A stretch of DNA of 22,110 bases from an uncultured Oscillospiraceae bacterium (GCA_910584605.1 CAJUAW010000034.1:1-22110); one strand, 5' to 3'. Counted from the stretch's first letter, positions 1-8,524 are shown. The notes: generated from the sequence alone by a model not told the origin. Numbers and translations: made by a program.

Positions 1-146
1 CTGGCGGCGGCGAGACTGGCGGCGGCAACACTGGCGGCGGCGAGACTGGCGGCGGCGACACCGGCGGCGGCGAGACCGGCGGTGGCAGCACCGGCGGCGG
101 CGAGACCGGCGGCGGCAGCACTGGCGGCAACACTGGTGGGACTACG
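1..146 (+). repeat. 15-bp tandem repeat encoding GGG-x-T linker
   Basis: Eight full 15-bp units (GGC GGC GGC xxx ACY) run from 3 to 122, followed by two degenerate units to 146. Units alternate GGGET with GGGNT, GGGDT or GGGST, giving a 30-bp higher-order period. The array continues off the left edge. It encodes a flexible extracellular linker and is a likely site of slippage and length variation. The longest run of identity favours recent expansion. Confidence 0.9.
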
Positions 147-2678
147 CCGGTGGAAAAGACCTACACGGTCACCTTCCAAGCCAACGGCGGCAGCTTCAGC
201 GGCGGTCAGAGTTCTATTCCGGTAACCGTCAAGGAGGGGCAGAGCGTTTCCGCGCCGGGCACGCCCACCCGGTCCGGCTTCACCTTCAAGGGCTGGAGCC
301 CGTCCCTGCCTGGCAGCGTCGCAAGCGACATGACCATCAGCGCCCAATGGGAGCGCATCGCCTCTTATACGGTCACCTTTGACGCGGATGGCGGCAAATT
401 CCCCGACGGCGCAACCAAAAAGACGCTGCAAGCGGTTTGGAACGGCTCCAGCTACCGGCTCAGCACAACCCTGGCGAACCCGGTGCGGGACGGGTATACC
501 TTCGACAGCTGGAGCGTCAGCAACGTCTGGAACGCCAGCTTTACCTCTGACACAACCGTCCGGGCGAAATGGGCCGTTGGCAGCGCCTACACCCTGACCT
601 TCCGAATCAACGCCCCCAACATGACCGACCCGGACCCCGTCAAGGTGGCCAAAACGACGGACACCAGGGTTCCCAAGCTTCCCACCGTCTCCACCCGGAC
701 GGGCTATACCTTCCTGGGCTGGTATTCCGGGACGCTCTCGGGCAGTGAACTGAAAAACCCGGTCAAGTGGTCCCAGGGCGACAAGCTGACCGCCGACCTC
801 ACCCTCTACGCCCTGTGGCAGGCGGTGGGCGAGGACACCTACAGCTTCAGCAACAGCAGCCGCTACTTTGACAGCTACAAGATCACCGACCAGTACTTCG
901 ACTATCTCACCAGCGGCGAGCACCCCACCTGGAAGTACAACATGCGGAAGGAATTTTACGAGTTCTACGACCCGCAAAGCCGGGACGACTGGGACGGCTC
1001 CTGCTTCGGCATGTCCGCCGTCTACTGCCTGGCCCGGGGCAGCGCGATCACGCTCAGCACCTTCCAAAGCGGGGCCAGCACCCTTCAGGCCCTGAAAAGC
1101 CCGCGGCAGAGCGCCAGCATCCAGGACCTGATCAACTACTACATGATGGCCCAATCCACCGCGGCGGGCGTACAGGGCAAGCTGGAATACTGGGGCCGGG
1201 GACAGACGGACCGGTACAGCCGGATCGTATCCGACCTGACAGCGGAGCGGGGCTTCTCTCTGCTGGGCTTCAACTCCAGCTCCGGCGGCCACACCATCGT
1301 CGCCCGGAGCATCCAGCGGGGCAGCGACGGCCAGTACCGCGTGGAGATCTGGGATCCCAACTATCCCGATGAGCTGGGCGAGCTGGTGATCGCATCCAAT
1401 TACAGCAGCGCCCGGTTCAGCAGCGACACCTCCGGGGCCAGCTCCTACAATGTGGGCACGGAGCTGAAATACATCATGCCCTTCAGCACCCGGAGCAGGA
1501 CCTACGACGTCCGCAGCCTGCAGACGGTTTTCGGGCGGAACACCACCCCCTCCTCCCGCACAACGGACGCCGGCTGCGTCCTGATCAGCTCCAGCACCGG
1601 AGATTTTACCCTTTCTACCGCCGACGGCCGCCGGGCCGTGGTCAAGAACGGGAGCCAGACCTCCGGCACCCTGACCCTGCTGGACGGCACTCTGGACGGC
1701 GGACCTGGCAGCGGATACCGCTTCTACATTCAGGAGAACAATCTGGGCGAGGTGACCATCAGCCTGAACGGCGGCAGTTCGGAGGTCTGCTTTGTCTCCG
1801 ACCGCATTCTGGCCAATGTCTCCGCCGATGGGCTGAACAGCGTGGTCATCGGTGACGGCAAGATCACCACCTCCTGTTCCTCCGCCTCCCAGCAGGAGAT
1901 CACCATGGTCTCGGAAAACCTGGGCAGCACCTGGGACGTAGTCACGGTCACCGGCAAGGACACCGGCCTGACCCTGGACGCGGACCGGGGAACACTGAAG
2001 GTCTCCTCCAGGAGCAACAGCTCCGTGGCGGTGCAGGGGGAGAATACAGACTCCAGAAAGACCTCCCCCAAGCGGACGGTTACCGCCGCCGCCGCCGGGG
2101 CGTCCATCACCATGAGCGACCTGAGCCTTACCGTTCAGCAGCCCGCCAACCCCTTTGTGGATGTGGCCGCCAGCGCTTACTACTATGACGCGGTCCTGTG
2201 GGCGGCGGCGAACGGCGTCACCGGCGGCACCACTGCCACCACCTTCAGCCCCGACGACCCCTGCACCCGGGCTCAGATCGTCACCTTCCTGTGGCGGGCG
2301 GCCGGATCGCCCAAGCCAGCGCTCGGGTTCAATCCCTTTGTGGATGTGGCCGCTGGAACCTACTACTATGACGCGGTTCTGTGGGCCGTGGAGCAGGGAA
2401 TCACCGGCGGCACCACCGCCACCACCTTCAGCCCCAACGACGCCTGCACCCGGGGCCAGACGGTCAGCTTCCTCTGGCGGGCGGCCGGATCGCCCAAGGC
2501 GGCCGGTTACATCAACCCCTTTGCGGATGTGGCCACCGGAGCCTACTACGCCAGCGCCGTACAGTGGGCGGTCGAGCAGCGGATCACCAGCGGATTGTCG
2601 GTGACCTCCTTCGGTCCCGAGGCCACTGTCACCCGCGGGCAGACTGTGACCTTCCTCTACCGGAGCCAGGGGACCTGA
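1..2678 (+). CDS. SLH-anchored surface protein with InlB B repeats and a papain-like domain (5' end outside window)
   Basis: The reading frame is open from position 3 with no start, so the true N-terminus and any signal peptide lie upstream; the GTG at 150 is not a credible start because the Gly-rich frame continues into it. Order of parts: GGG-x-T linker (3-146); three InlB/Listeria-Bacteroides B repeats with the YTVTF...ANGG...GYTF.GW...W pattern (about 162-350, 363-575, 585-820); a region of about 830-1500 that looks like a papain-like peptidase, with Cys in DGSCFGMS (codon 1002), His in GGHTIVAR (codon 1290) and Asp/Asn in WDPNYP (1353-1361); a beta-rich, low-similarity stretch; and three SLH domains (2148-2675) that bind secondary cell-wall polymer. 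The protein should therefore sit on the outside of the wall. Peptidase activity is inferred from residue order only; a non-catalytic or transglutaminase-like role is possible. No terminator separates it from the TetR gene 48 bp downstream. Confidence 0.85.
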   Translation, partial: GGGETGGGNTGGGETGGGDTGGGETGGGSTGGGETGGGSTGGNTGGTTPVEKTYTVTFQANGGSFSGGQSSIPVTVKEGQSVSAPGTPTRSGFTFKGWSPSLPGSVASDMTISAQWERIASYTVTFDADGGKFPDGATKKTLQAVWNGSSYRLSTTLANPVRDGYTFDSWSVSNVWNASFTSDTTVRAKWAVGSAYTLTFRINAPNMTDPDPVKVAKTTDTRVPKLPTVSTRTGYTFLGWYSGTLSGSELKNPVKWSQGDKLTADLTLYALWQAVGEDTYSFSNSSRYFDSYKITDQYFDYLTSGEHPTWKYNMRKEFYEFYDPQSRDDWDGSCFGMSAVYCLARGSAITLSTFQSGASTLQALKSPRQSASIQDLINYYMMAQSTAAGVQGKLEYWGRGQTDRYSRIVSDLTAERGFSLLGFNSSSGGHTIVARSIQRGSDGQYRVEIWDPNYPDELGELVIASNYSSARFSSDTSGASSYNVGTELKYIMPFSTRSRTYDVRSLQTVFGRNTTPSSRTTDAGCVLISSSTGDFTLSTADGRRAVVKNGSQTSGTLTLLDGTLDGGPGSGYRFYIQENNLGEVTISLNGGSSEVCFVSDRILANVSADGLNSVVIGDGKITTSCSSASQQEITMVSENLGSTWDVVTVTGKDTGLTLDADRGTLKVSSRSNSSVAVQGENTDSRKTSPKRTVTAAAAGASITMSDLSLTVQQPANPFVDVAASAYYYDAVLWAAANGVTGGTTATTFSPDDPCTRAQIVTFLWRAAGSPKPALGFNPFVDVAAGTYYYDAVLWAVEQGITGGTTATTFSPNDACTRGQTVSFLWRAAGSPKAAGYINPFADVATGAYYASAVQWAVEQRITSGLSVTSFGPEATVTRGQTVTFLYRSQGT
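2148..2675 (+). repeat. three SLH domain units of 183 bp
   Basis: Units begin at NPF(V/A)DV codons at 2148, 2331 and 2514, so the period is exactly 61 codons. The first two are nearly identical at DNA level (shared GTGGATGTGGCCGC and the GGCACCAC...ACCTTCAGCCCC segment); the third is more diverged (ITSGLSVTSFGPEATVTRGQ). Each has the SLH pattern FxDV...YY..AV.WA...G(I/V)T.G......F.P....TR.Q.V.FL.R. Confidence 0.9.
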
Positions 2679-2726
2679 GCCTCCCGCCCGCCGCAGGAAA
2701 ACCGGCCCGGAAAGGAGGTGCTGTCC

Positions 2727-3284
2727 ATGGCTAATTTTACCAAAAAAGCGATCAAGGAGACCTTTGTCTCCCTGCTGGATGAGCGGCCCCTGAACCGGAT
2801 CACGGTGAAGGACATCGTGGAGACCTGCGGGATCAACCGCAACTCCTTCTATTATCACTTTGAGGATCTGCCCGCCCTGCTGGAGGAGATCATCGCGGAG
2901 CGGGTGCAGGAGCTGATCGAGGGCCACCCCACCGTGGACTCCCTGGAGGACTGCTGCAGCGCGGCGGCGGAGTTTGTACAGAGCAACCGGCGGGCGGTGT
3001 TTCACATCTACCACTCCCTCAGCCGGGACGTGTTCGAGCGGCACCTGATGGAGGTCTGCCTCTATGTGGTAAAGACCTATGTGGAGGCCGACTTCGCTGG
3101 ACGCCCGGTGGAGGAACAGGACAAGGAGATGATCATCCGCTACCACAAGTGCGAGGTGTTCGGCAACATCATCGACTGGCTGAACAGCGGGATGCGGTAC
3201 GATATCTCCGCCTATTTCCGAAGGATCTATCAGCTGAAGCGCGGCTGGGAGGGGGAGGTCCTCCGCCGGGACGTCAGTTCATAA
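2727..3284 (+). CDS. TetR/AcrR-family transcriptional regulator
   Basis: This 185-residue protein has an N-terminal TetR helix-turn-helix at about residues 8-52 (ITVKDIVETCGINRNSFYYHF is the characteristic recognition helix and HF end), followed by an all-helical ligand/dimer domain. The start is the ATG at 2727, placed 8 nt after AAAGGAGG (2711-2718); the in-frame GTG at 2718 overlaps that ribosome binding site and is rejected. It lies tail-to-tail with the MMPL operon, separated only by a hairpin. Such TetR genes commonly repress a neighbouring exporter, so control of the MMPL/coiled-coil operon is the simplest inference. It may be transcribed by read-through from the surface-protein gene, since I see no clear promoter in the 48-bp gap. 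Confidence 0.9.
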   Translation: MANFTKKAIKETFVSLLDERPLNRITVKDIVETCGINRNSFYYHFEDLPALLEEIIAERVQELIEGHPTVDSLEDCCSAAAEFVQSNRRAVFHIYHSLSRDVFERHLMEVCLYVVKTYVEADFAGRPVEEQDKEMIIRYHKCEVFGNIIDWLNSGMRYDISAYFRRIYQLKRGWEGEVLRRDVSS

Positions 3285-3296
3285 GGCGTATCAGAC

Positions 3297-3336
3297 TGTG
3301 CGCCCCCGTACTTCCAAGGAGGTACGGGGGCGCACA
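3297..3336. terminator. bidirectional stem-loop between convergent genes
   Basis: A perfect 15-bp inverted repeat (arms 3297-3311 and 3322-3336, core GCGCCCCCGTAC) with a 10-nt loop lies between the TetR stop at 3284 and the MMPL stop at 3341. Neither side has a good T tract, so it may act as a bidirectional barrier or RNA 3'-end stabiliser rather than a textbook intrinsic terminator. Confidence 0.75.
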
Positions 3337-3340
3337 CCGT

Positions 3341-5476
3341 TCAGGACGCCTTGAGGGTGGAAGTTTTCTCCCCCTTGGAACGCTTGTGAAGCTTAAAGTC
3401 CTTGGGAGGCGGATCGGTCCGCCAGTGGAGGCTGGTCCTGTTGAACAGCGGCTCGCAGACATAGAGCACCGCCGGCATCAGGAAAATGCTCACCAGAGCG
3501 GAGATGAGCGCCCCTCGGGACAGCATGACGCAGATGGACCCGATCAGGTCGATGGAGGAGACGAAGGACACCCCCAAGGTGGCGCAGAACAGCACCAGGG
3601 CGCTGGTAACGATGGAGGGGTCGGAGGCGGAGGCCGCGATGAGGATGGCCTCCTCCCGGTCCCTGCCGGAGCGCAGCTCCTCCTGGAAGCGGGAGGTCAT
3701 CAGGATGGCGTAGTCCACCGTGGCGCCCAGCTGGACGCAGCTGATGATGGTGGGGGCAATGAAGGGGATCTCCGTACCCAGGAAGTAGCAGCAGCCCTGG
3801 TTGATGAAGATGGCCAGCTCGATGGTGGCCACCAGAATCAGGGGGACGGTGACAGAGCGGAAGACAACGGCGATGATCAGAAAGATGGCGGCGATGGAGA
3901 TGTAGTTGGTGATCTGAAAGTCGACCGAGGAGGTGTCGATCAGGTCCCGGTACATGGCGCCCTCGCCGGTCACCATAGCGTTGGGGTCGTATTCAAAGAG
4001 GATGGCGTTCATCTGATCCAGCTGGCGGGCCACCTGGCTGGTGGCGGGCTCATAGCTGGAGTTGATCATCATCAGCTGGCTGCCCTCCTGGCGCAGCATG
4101 TCCTTCACCTCGTTGGGGACGAAAAAGTCGGGGATGCCCGTGCCCAGCATGCTGTGGTAGGACAGCACAGAGGTGATCCCCGGCACCTGTCCGATCCGCT
4201 CCTCCAGCTCGTTCATGTCAGAGGCGGAGATGCTGTCCCGCAGGACCACAAAGTGGGAGGTGGCCATGTCGAAGTCGTTCTTCAGCTTCTCGTTGCTGAC
4301 GATGGAGGGCAGGTCCCGGGGCAGGGACTCGTCCAGCTTGTAGTAGATCTCCGCGTGGCGCTGGGCGTAAACCGCCGGCAGGAAGAGCAGCAGCGTCAGC
4401 ACCGCCAGAGGGACCCGGCGGCGGACGATGAAGCGGTTGACCCGGTCAAAGGAGGGGATGAGGGTCCGGTGCTTGTGCGTTTCGATCTGGCTGTCAAAGA
4501 GGAGCACCAGAGAGGGCAGCACCAGGACGACGGTGGCCACCCCCAGCACCACTCCCTTGGCCATAACGATGCCGATGTCCCGGCCCAGGGTCAGACGCAT
4601 AAAGCATAGGGCCAAAAAACCGGCGATGGTGGTCAGGCTGGAGCCGGACAGGGAGCGGAAGGCCGCAATGATGGCCTGGGTCATGGCGTCCCGCTTGTCC
4701 TCATAGCGCTCCCGCTCCTCCTCGTACCGGTGGTAGAGGAAGATGGAGTAGTCCATGGTGACGCCCAGCTGAAGCACGGCGGCGATTGCCTTGGTGATGT
4801 AAGAAATTTCTCCCAGAAAGACGTTGCTGCCAAAGTTGTAGACCACCGCCATGCCGATGCTGGCCAGGTAGACAAAGGGGAGCACCGAGGACTCCAGCGT
4901 GACCGACATGGCCGCCAGGGCCAGCAGCACTGCCAGCCCAACAAAGATGGGCAGCTCGCTGTCCATCACGTCCCGAGTGTCCTTTACCACCACGGAAAAG
5001 CCGGCCAGGAAACAGTTTTCATTGCACACCCGCCGCACCTGCTCAATGGCCTCCATGGTCTCGTCAGAGGCGCCGGCGTGCTCATACTGGATCAGCATCA
5101 TGGTGGCCTTGCCGGAGAAAAACATGTCCCGGAAGTTGGCGGGGATCATCTCCACGGGCACCTGGATGCCCACCAGATTGCTGATCCAGATGGCACTGGA
5201 TACGCCGGGGACCTCCTTGATCTCCTGGATCAGCCGGTTGGTGTAGCCTGCGGGCATGTTCTCCACGATGAGCATGCTGGTGGCCGCCATGTGGAATGGC
5301 TCCTCCAGCATCTTCTCGCCCTGGGAGGAAGGCAGGTCCTGGGGCAGATAGGAGAGGATATCGTAATTGATGCGGGTGGCGGCGTACCCCATGAGGGCGG
5401 GGATGAGCATCAGCGCCGCGATAAGGGCTACCAGCTTGGGGTTTCGGGTCAGCTTATGGGCGATTTTTTCCACCAT
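3341..5476 (-). CDS. MMPL/RND-superfamily transporter
   Basis: This 711-residue membrane protein has the duplicated MMPL layout: TM1 at about 15-33, a large outside domain (34-173), TM2-6 (176-328), TM7 (353-371), a second outside domain (372-520) and TM8-12 (523-670), with a basic cytoplasmic tail (HKRSKGEK). The conserved Asp-Tyr pair of the proton relay occurs in both halves: GVTMDYSIF (D242) and GATVDYAIL (D588). The family exports lipids, peptides or drugs using the proton gradient; the substrate here is unknown. The ATG at 5476 follows a ribosome binding site (GAAAGGAG on the minus strand, 5487-5494) that overlaps the stop of the upstream coiled-coil gene, with only 16 bp between the genes, so the two are almost certainly one operon and translationally coupled. 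Confidence 0.93.
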   Translation of the reverse strand: MVEKIAHKLTRNPKLVALIAALMLIPALMGYAATRINYDILSYLPQDLPSSQGEKMLEEPFHMAATSMLIVENMPAGYTNRLIQEIKEVPGVSSAIWISNLVGIQVPVEMIPANFRDMFFSGKATMMLIQYEHAGASDETMEAIEQVRRVCNENCFLAGFSVVVKDTRDVMDSELPIFVGLAVLLALAAMSVTLESSVLPFVYLASIGMAVVYNFGSNVFLGEISYITKAIAAVLQLGVTMDYSIFLYHRYEEERERYEDKRDAMTQAIIAAFRSLSGSSLTTIAGFLALCFMRLTLGRDIGIVMAKGVVLGVATVVLVLPSLVLLFDSQIETHKHRTLIPSFDRVNRFIVRRRVPLAVLTLLLFLPAVYAQRHAEIYYKLDESLPRDLPSIVSNEKLKNDFDMATSHFVVLRDSISASDMNELEERIGQVPGITSVLSYHSMLGTGIPDFFVPNEVKDMLRQEGSQLMMINSSYEPATSQVARQLDQMNAILFEYDPNAMVTGEGAMYRDLIDTSSVDFQITNYISIAAIFLIIAVVFRSVTVPLILVATIELAIFINQGCCYFLGTEIPFIAPTIISCVQLGATVDYAILMTSRFQEELRSGRDREEAILIAASASDPSIVTSALVLFCATLGVSFVSSIDLIGSICVMLSRGALISALVSIFLMPAVLYVCEPLFNRTSLHWRTDPPPKDFKLHKRSKGEKTSTLKAS

Positions 5477-5492
5477 GGATCTTCTTCTCCTT

Positions 5493-8330
5493 TCAGCGGA
5501 AGATGCCGGTGACGGCGTTCCAGAAATCCTTGAACATCTGGGCCACGCGGCCCCAGAAGGTGGTCTCCGTCTGGGCAGCCTCCGCCTCCGCCGGTCCGTC
5601 CGGCTCCTCCACCTTGATCTCCTGAGTGCGGATCAGGACCTGGACGCTGGAGGGAGCGGGATTCCGGCTGTCGGTGAGGGAGACTGTCTCCGCCTCTGCG
5701 TCCATGAGCAGGATGTTATTGATGTCGCCGGTGTACTCGTGCCAGGTGTCCTCGATGATGTCGTTGATGGTAAGCTTGGCCTGCTTCACATCCCCGGTGG
5801 CCTCCATGGCCTTGGCGGTCTGGCGCAGGGTGGCGGCCAGCCCCCGGAGCGACTGCCGGGTCCCGGCGTCCAGCTGGCCGCCGGAGGTCTTCATCAGCGA
5901 CTCGGTATCCGCCAGCAGGACCTCCAGGTCCCGCAGGGTCCCGGCGGCAGAGGTGGACAGGCTGCCCACATTGGCCACCCCCTCCTGCAGAACGGGCTCG
6001 TACTCATCCAGAGTGCCCCGCAGGCTGTCCACGCCGTCCAAAATGCTCCGGATTTTTTCGGAGGACTGCCGCAGGGCGGCGGTCAGGTCCTCGGCGCTGT
6101 CAGCCAGATCCACCAGGTCCTCCACGTCATCGCACAGGTCCGCCAGTTCACCCACCACCCGGCCAGTGGGACGGGTGATCCGGTTGATGGTGCTGTTCAG
6201 CTCGCTTTGAATGGCGTTGATCCGGTCGTTGGCAGCGCTCATCGCCTGGTCCAGCCCGCCTACGATCAGGTCCACCGCTGCGCCGCCTACGGTCTGGCCG
6301 CTGTCCGAGGACAGGCCGCCGGAGGGCTGGTCCCCGCCGGAGTCCGGACTGGTGTCAGCGATCTGCTCTGGAGCGGAGGCCGCGTCGGAGACCGGCGCAG
6401 AGCCGGCGCTGGGAAGTTCTGCGCCGTCCAGATCGATGCTGCCGCTGATCAGCGCGCCGGACATCAGCCCCATGCCGGGCCGGAGCAGTGAGGCGGCCAC
6501 CAGTCCGCCCAGCGGGGTCTCCGTCTCTGCCTCTGGCTCCTTCTGCTCCGGCAGACCGCTCTCGCCCGCTTCCTCCGGCTCCTCCTGCTCCGGCAGATCG
6601 CTCTCGCCCGCTTCCTCCGGCTGCTCATCTGGCTGCTCTTCTGCCGGAGACTGCGGCTCATCCTCCCCTTCGCCCTCCGGCGCACCCTCTTCGGGGGCGG
6701 AGGATTCCGTGGCGGCAGGGGGCTGTTCGACCGTACTCCCCGTTCCCGAGGACGGCTTCGCTGGACCGCTGTTGTAGACGGTCCACAGGTCGCTCATCTG
6801 CTTGGCCTGAGCCGCTCGCTCCGAATCAGACATACTGGGGTTCTGTTGCTTCAGCAGAGTATCACAAAACGTCTGGAAGCTCTGCTTGTGGAGGGCCTCC
6901 ATCCCAGCCTTGGCCGTCTGGGCGGCCTGCCACGCCTGCTCCATCCCCTCGGGGACCTGGCCGGCGGGGATGCTCAGCAGCTGGTTGATGCCCGCAATCT
7001 CCTCCTGGCTCTTCCCCTGGAGGGCCAGCATCTGGTTGAGGAACTGGCCCTCGTCCTCGATGCTGTAGATGCTGCCCACCGCCTTGACCTTGTCCACCTG
7101 CTCCTGGAGCTTGGGGGTGTTCCGGTCGCCGCTGCTGCTGCCGCCGACGTGGCTGTCCCCCAGCGCCCGCTGGAGGGAGCGCAGGCTGCTCTTCATATCG
7201 GCCAGGCCGCGGATGACCTGCCGCACATCGCCGGCCCCGCTCTCCAGCCCCAGCAGGGCTTTTTCCAGGTCGTTCAGCTGGGTCCGGAGGGACACTGTGG
7301 TGTCCGTCATATCCCCCAGCAGCGCCTTGGAGCTGGTGATGGTCTGGCTGAGGATCAGCGTCCGCTGCTCCACTGGCTCCAGCAGAGCGGCAATGGCGCT
7401 CAAGTCCTCCCGCAGGACCCCAGCCTCGTCATAGAGCAGGCCCTTGCCGCTGGAGATGGTGCCTCGGGCAAGATCCAGCTGGTCCAGCCCCCGGGCGGAA
7501 GCATACAGGCCGTCCTGTATCTCATACATGGCGTCCAGCAGGGCGTCGAGACTGCCGGACAGGTTCCGGTAGTCCTCCTCCAAGTCGTCCTTGCGCTGGC
7601 TCAGCTTGGAGATCTCCTCCAGCTGGGCCAGGGTGGCGGGGGCCATCAAAACGGTCAGGCCGCTGAAGGAGAAGTCCTCGCTGCCCACCCGGATGGTGAA
7701 ATGCCGCTCCTCCCCGGGCAGACACAGGAACAGCACGGTGCGCAGGTTGCCCACCAGCTGGACCTGCGCGCCGGGGGCCTCCAGGGAGAGAATGTCGTCC
7801 TCGTTGAACAGAGCCATGGCCTCCAGCGTGTAGTTGCTGCGGGCGTAGCCGCTGGCCTGGGGGTTGGGGATCAGATCCAGCGAGATCTCCACCACCCCTG
7901 TTTTGCCCGCCAGCTCCTCCGCCTTCACAGGGACGCCGTTGAGAGTGTACCGCAGGGTCACCGTCCAGGGCAGCTCCTGAAAGGGCTGCTTGGTTTTGCC
8001 CTCGAAATAGAAGTGGGCGGGCGCTTTGCTGAACTGGAAGGTGGTGCGCCCGCGTTCCATAAGAATGGGGGTGGAATCGGTGAGGTTGAGCACCTGGTCG
8101 TATTCGCCGTAGTCCGTGATCGAGCTGGCCCCGTTCAAGGCGTAGCTCTTGACCACGCTTCCTTCCAGCAGGTTCCCATAGTAGTCCAGGGCGGCATAAT
8201 ACGCCTCGTCATAGGCGGGGGTCACGCCGTCGCTGATGGGAGCGGCGGCGGCGGGGGCCGCGCAGGCCGCCGCCATGATCACCGACAGCGTCAAGGCAAG
8301 CGCCCTCTTGGGGATATCATATCGCTTCAT
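5493..8330 (-). CDS. large secreted coiled-coil partner protein of the MMPL transporter
   Basis: I do not recognise a named family. The 945-residue product begins with a signal peptide (KRY..KRALALTLSVIMAAACAAPAAAA; a lipoprotein Cys at 23 is possible but the lipobox is poor). It then has a beta-rich domain (about 45-225), a long helical/coiled-coil segment (about 227-400), an acidic low-complexity linker rich in Pro, Glu and Ser (about 517-667), a second coiled-coil segment (about 680-880) and a C-terminal amphipathic, Trp/Phe-rich helix (FWGRVAQMFKDFWNAV). No internal transmembrane segment is evident. The ATG at 8330 follows TAAGGAGGA (8338-8346, minus). It is the first gene of the operon, ahead of the MMPL pump. 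The layout recalls the extracellular coiled-coil part of YhgE/Pip or EsaA-type proteins, but as a separate polypeptide. A role as periplasmic/wall-spanning adaptor is inference. Confidence 0.85.
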   Translation of the reverse strand: MKRYDIPKRALALTLSVIMAAACAAPAAAAPISDGVTPAYDEAYYAALDYYGNLLEGSVVKSYALNGASSITDYGEYDQVLNLTDSTPILMERGRTTFQFSKAPAHFYFEGKTKQPFQELPWTVTLRYTLNGVPVKAEELAGKTGVVEISLDLIPNPQASGYARSNYTLEAMALFNEDDILSLEAPGAQVQLVGNLRTVLFLCLPGEERHFTIRVGSEDFSFSGLTVLMAPATLAQLEEISKLSQRKDDLEEDYRNLSGSLDALLDAMYEIQDGLYASARGLDQLDLARGTISSGKGLLYDEAGVLREDLSAIAALLEPVEQRTLILSQTITSSKALLGDMTDTTVSLRTQLNDLEKALLGLESGAGDVRQVIRGLADMKSSLRSLQRALGDSHVGGSSSGDRNTPKLQEQVDKVKAVGSIYSIEDEGQFLNQMLALQGKSQEEIAGINQLLSIPAGQVPEGMEQAWQAAQTAKAGMEALHKQSFQTFCDTLLKQQNPSMSDSERAAQAKQMSDLWTVYNSGPAKPSSGTGSTVEQPPAATESSAPEEGAPEGEGEDEPQSPAEEQPDEQPEEAGESDLPEQEEPEEAGESGLPEQKEPEAETETPLGGLVAASLLRPGMGLMSGALISGSIDLDGAELPSAGSAPVSDAASAPEQIADTSPDSGGDQPSGGLSSDSGQTVGGAAVDLIVGGLDQAMSAANDRINAIQSELNSTINRITRPTGRVVGELADLCDDVEDLVDLADSAEDLTAALRQSSEKIRSILDGVDSLRGTLDEYEPVLQEGVANVGSLSTSAAGTLRDLEVLLADTESLMKTSGGQLDAGTRQSLRGLAATLRQTAKAMEATGDVKQAKLTINDIIEDTWHEYTGDINNILLMDAEAETVSLTDSRNPAPSSVQVLIRTQEIKVEEPDGPAEAEAAQTETTFWGRVAQMFKDFWNAVTGIFR
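6543..6626 (-). repeat. 42-bp tandem duplication in the acidic linker
   Basis: Two copies with a 42-bp period (6543-6584 and 6585-6626) encode a 14-residue unit of the form EEAGES-(D/G)-LPEQ-(E/K)-EP. It sits inside the Glu/Pro-rich linker of the coiled-coil protein and keeps the frame, so copy-number change would lengthen the linker without breaking the protein. Confidence 0.8.
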
Positions 8331-8396
8331 GAAGCATTCCTCCTTAAAATGGTCCGGCAGCTGGAGACGCGCCGCCGGTAGTGGTAGTTAACCTTG

Positions 8397-8425
8397 ATTG
8401 TAAGGAGAAGCCTCGGTCCAAGCAA
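8397..8425 (-). promoter_or_regulatory. candidate promoter of the coiled-coil/MMPL operon
   Basis: On the minus strand a -10 TACAAT (8397-8402) lies 17 bp from a weak -35 TTGCTT (8420-8425). A second candidate farther upstream is TTGTCA (8474-8479) with 17 bp to TAAATT (8451-8456). A small inverted repeat CCTT-N6-AAGG (8392-8405) overlaps the proximal -10, and a hairpin TGGGC-GGAT-GCCCA (8436-8449) lies between the two. Any of these could be the TetR target; I cannot decide. Confidence 0.45.
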
Positions 8426-8495
8426 TAGACAAACCTGGGCGGATGCCCAAAATTTAAGCACAAGACCTTCCATTGACAACGGTCTGCCCGGACAG

Positions 8496-8520
8496 AAAAA
8501 CGCCCGCCTTACGGCGGGCG
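8496..8520 (-). terminator. intrinsic terminator of the LysR gene
   Basis: An 8-bp GC-only stem CGCCCGCC/GGCGGGCG with loop TTAC (8501-8520) is followed on the minus strand by TTTTT (8500-8496), starting 4 bp after the LysR stop codon. Confidence 0.9.
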
Positions 8521-8524
8521 TCTG

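Noticed and set aside
1..146. Regular repeats considered as a CRISPR array
   Set aside because: The period is 15 bp with no unique spacers and it encodes a continuous Gly-rich linker.
3149..4609. Long open frame on the plus strand opposite the MMPL gene
   Set aside because: It is rich in His, Gln, Gly and Asp as expected of the antisense of GC-rich codons, has no ribosome binding site and overlaps a clear transporter gene.
6846..8381. 511-codon plus-strand open frame opposite the coiled-coil gene
   Set aside because: The opposite strand has a signal peptide, binding site and operon context; this frame has none.
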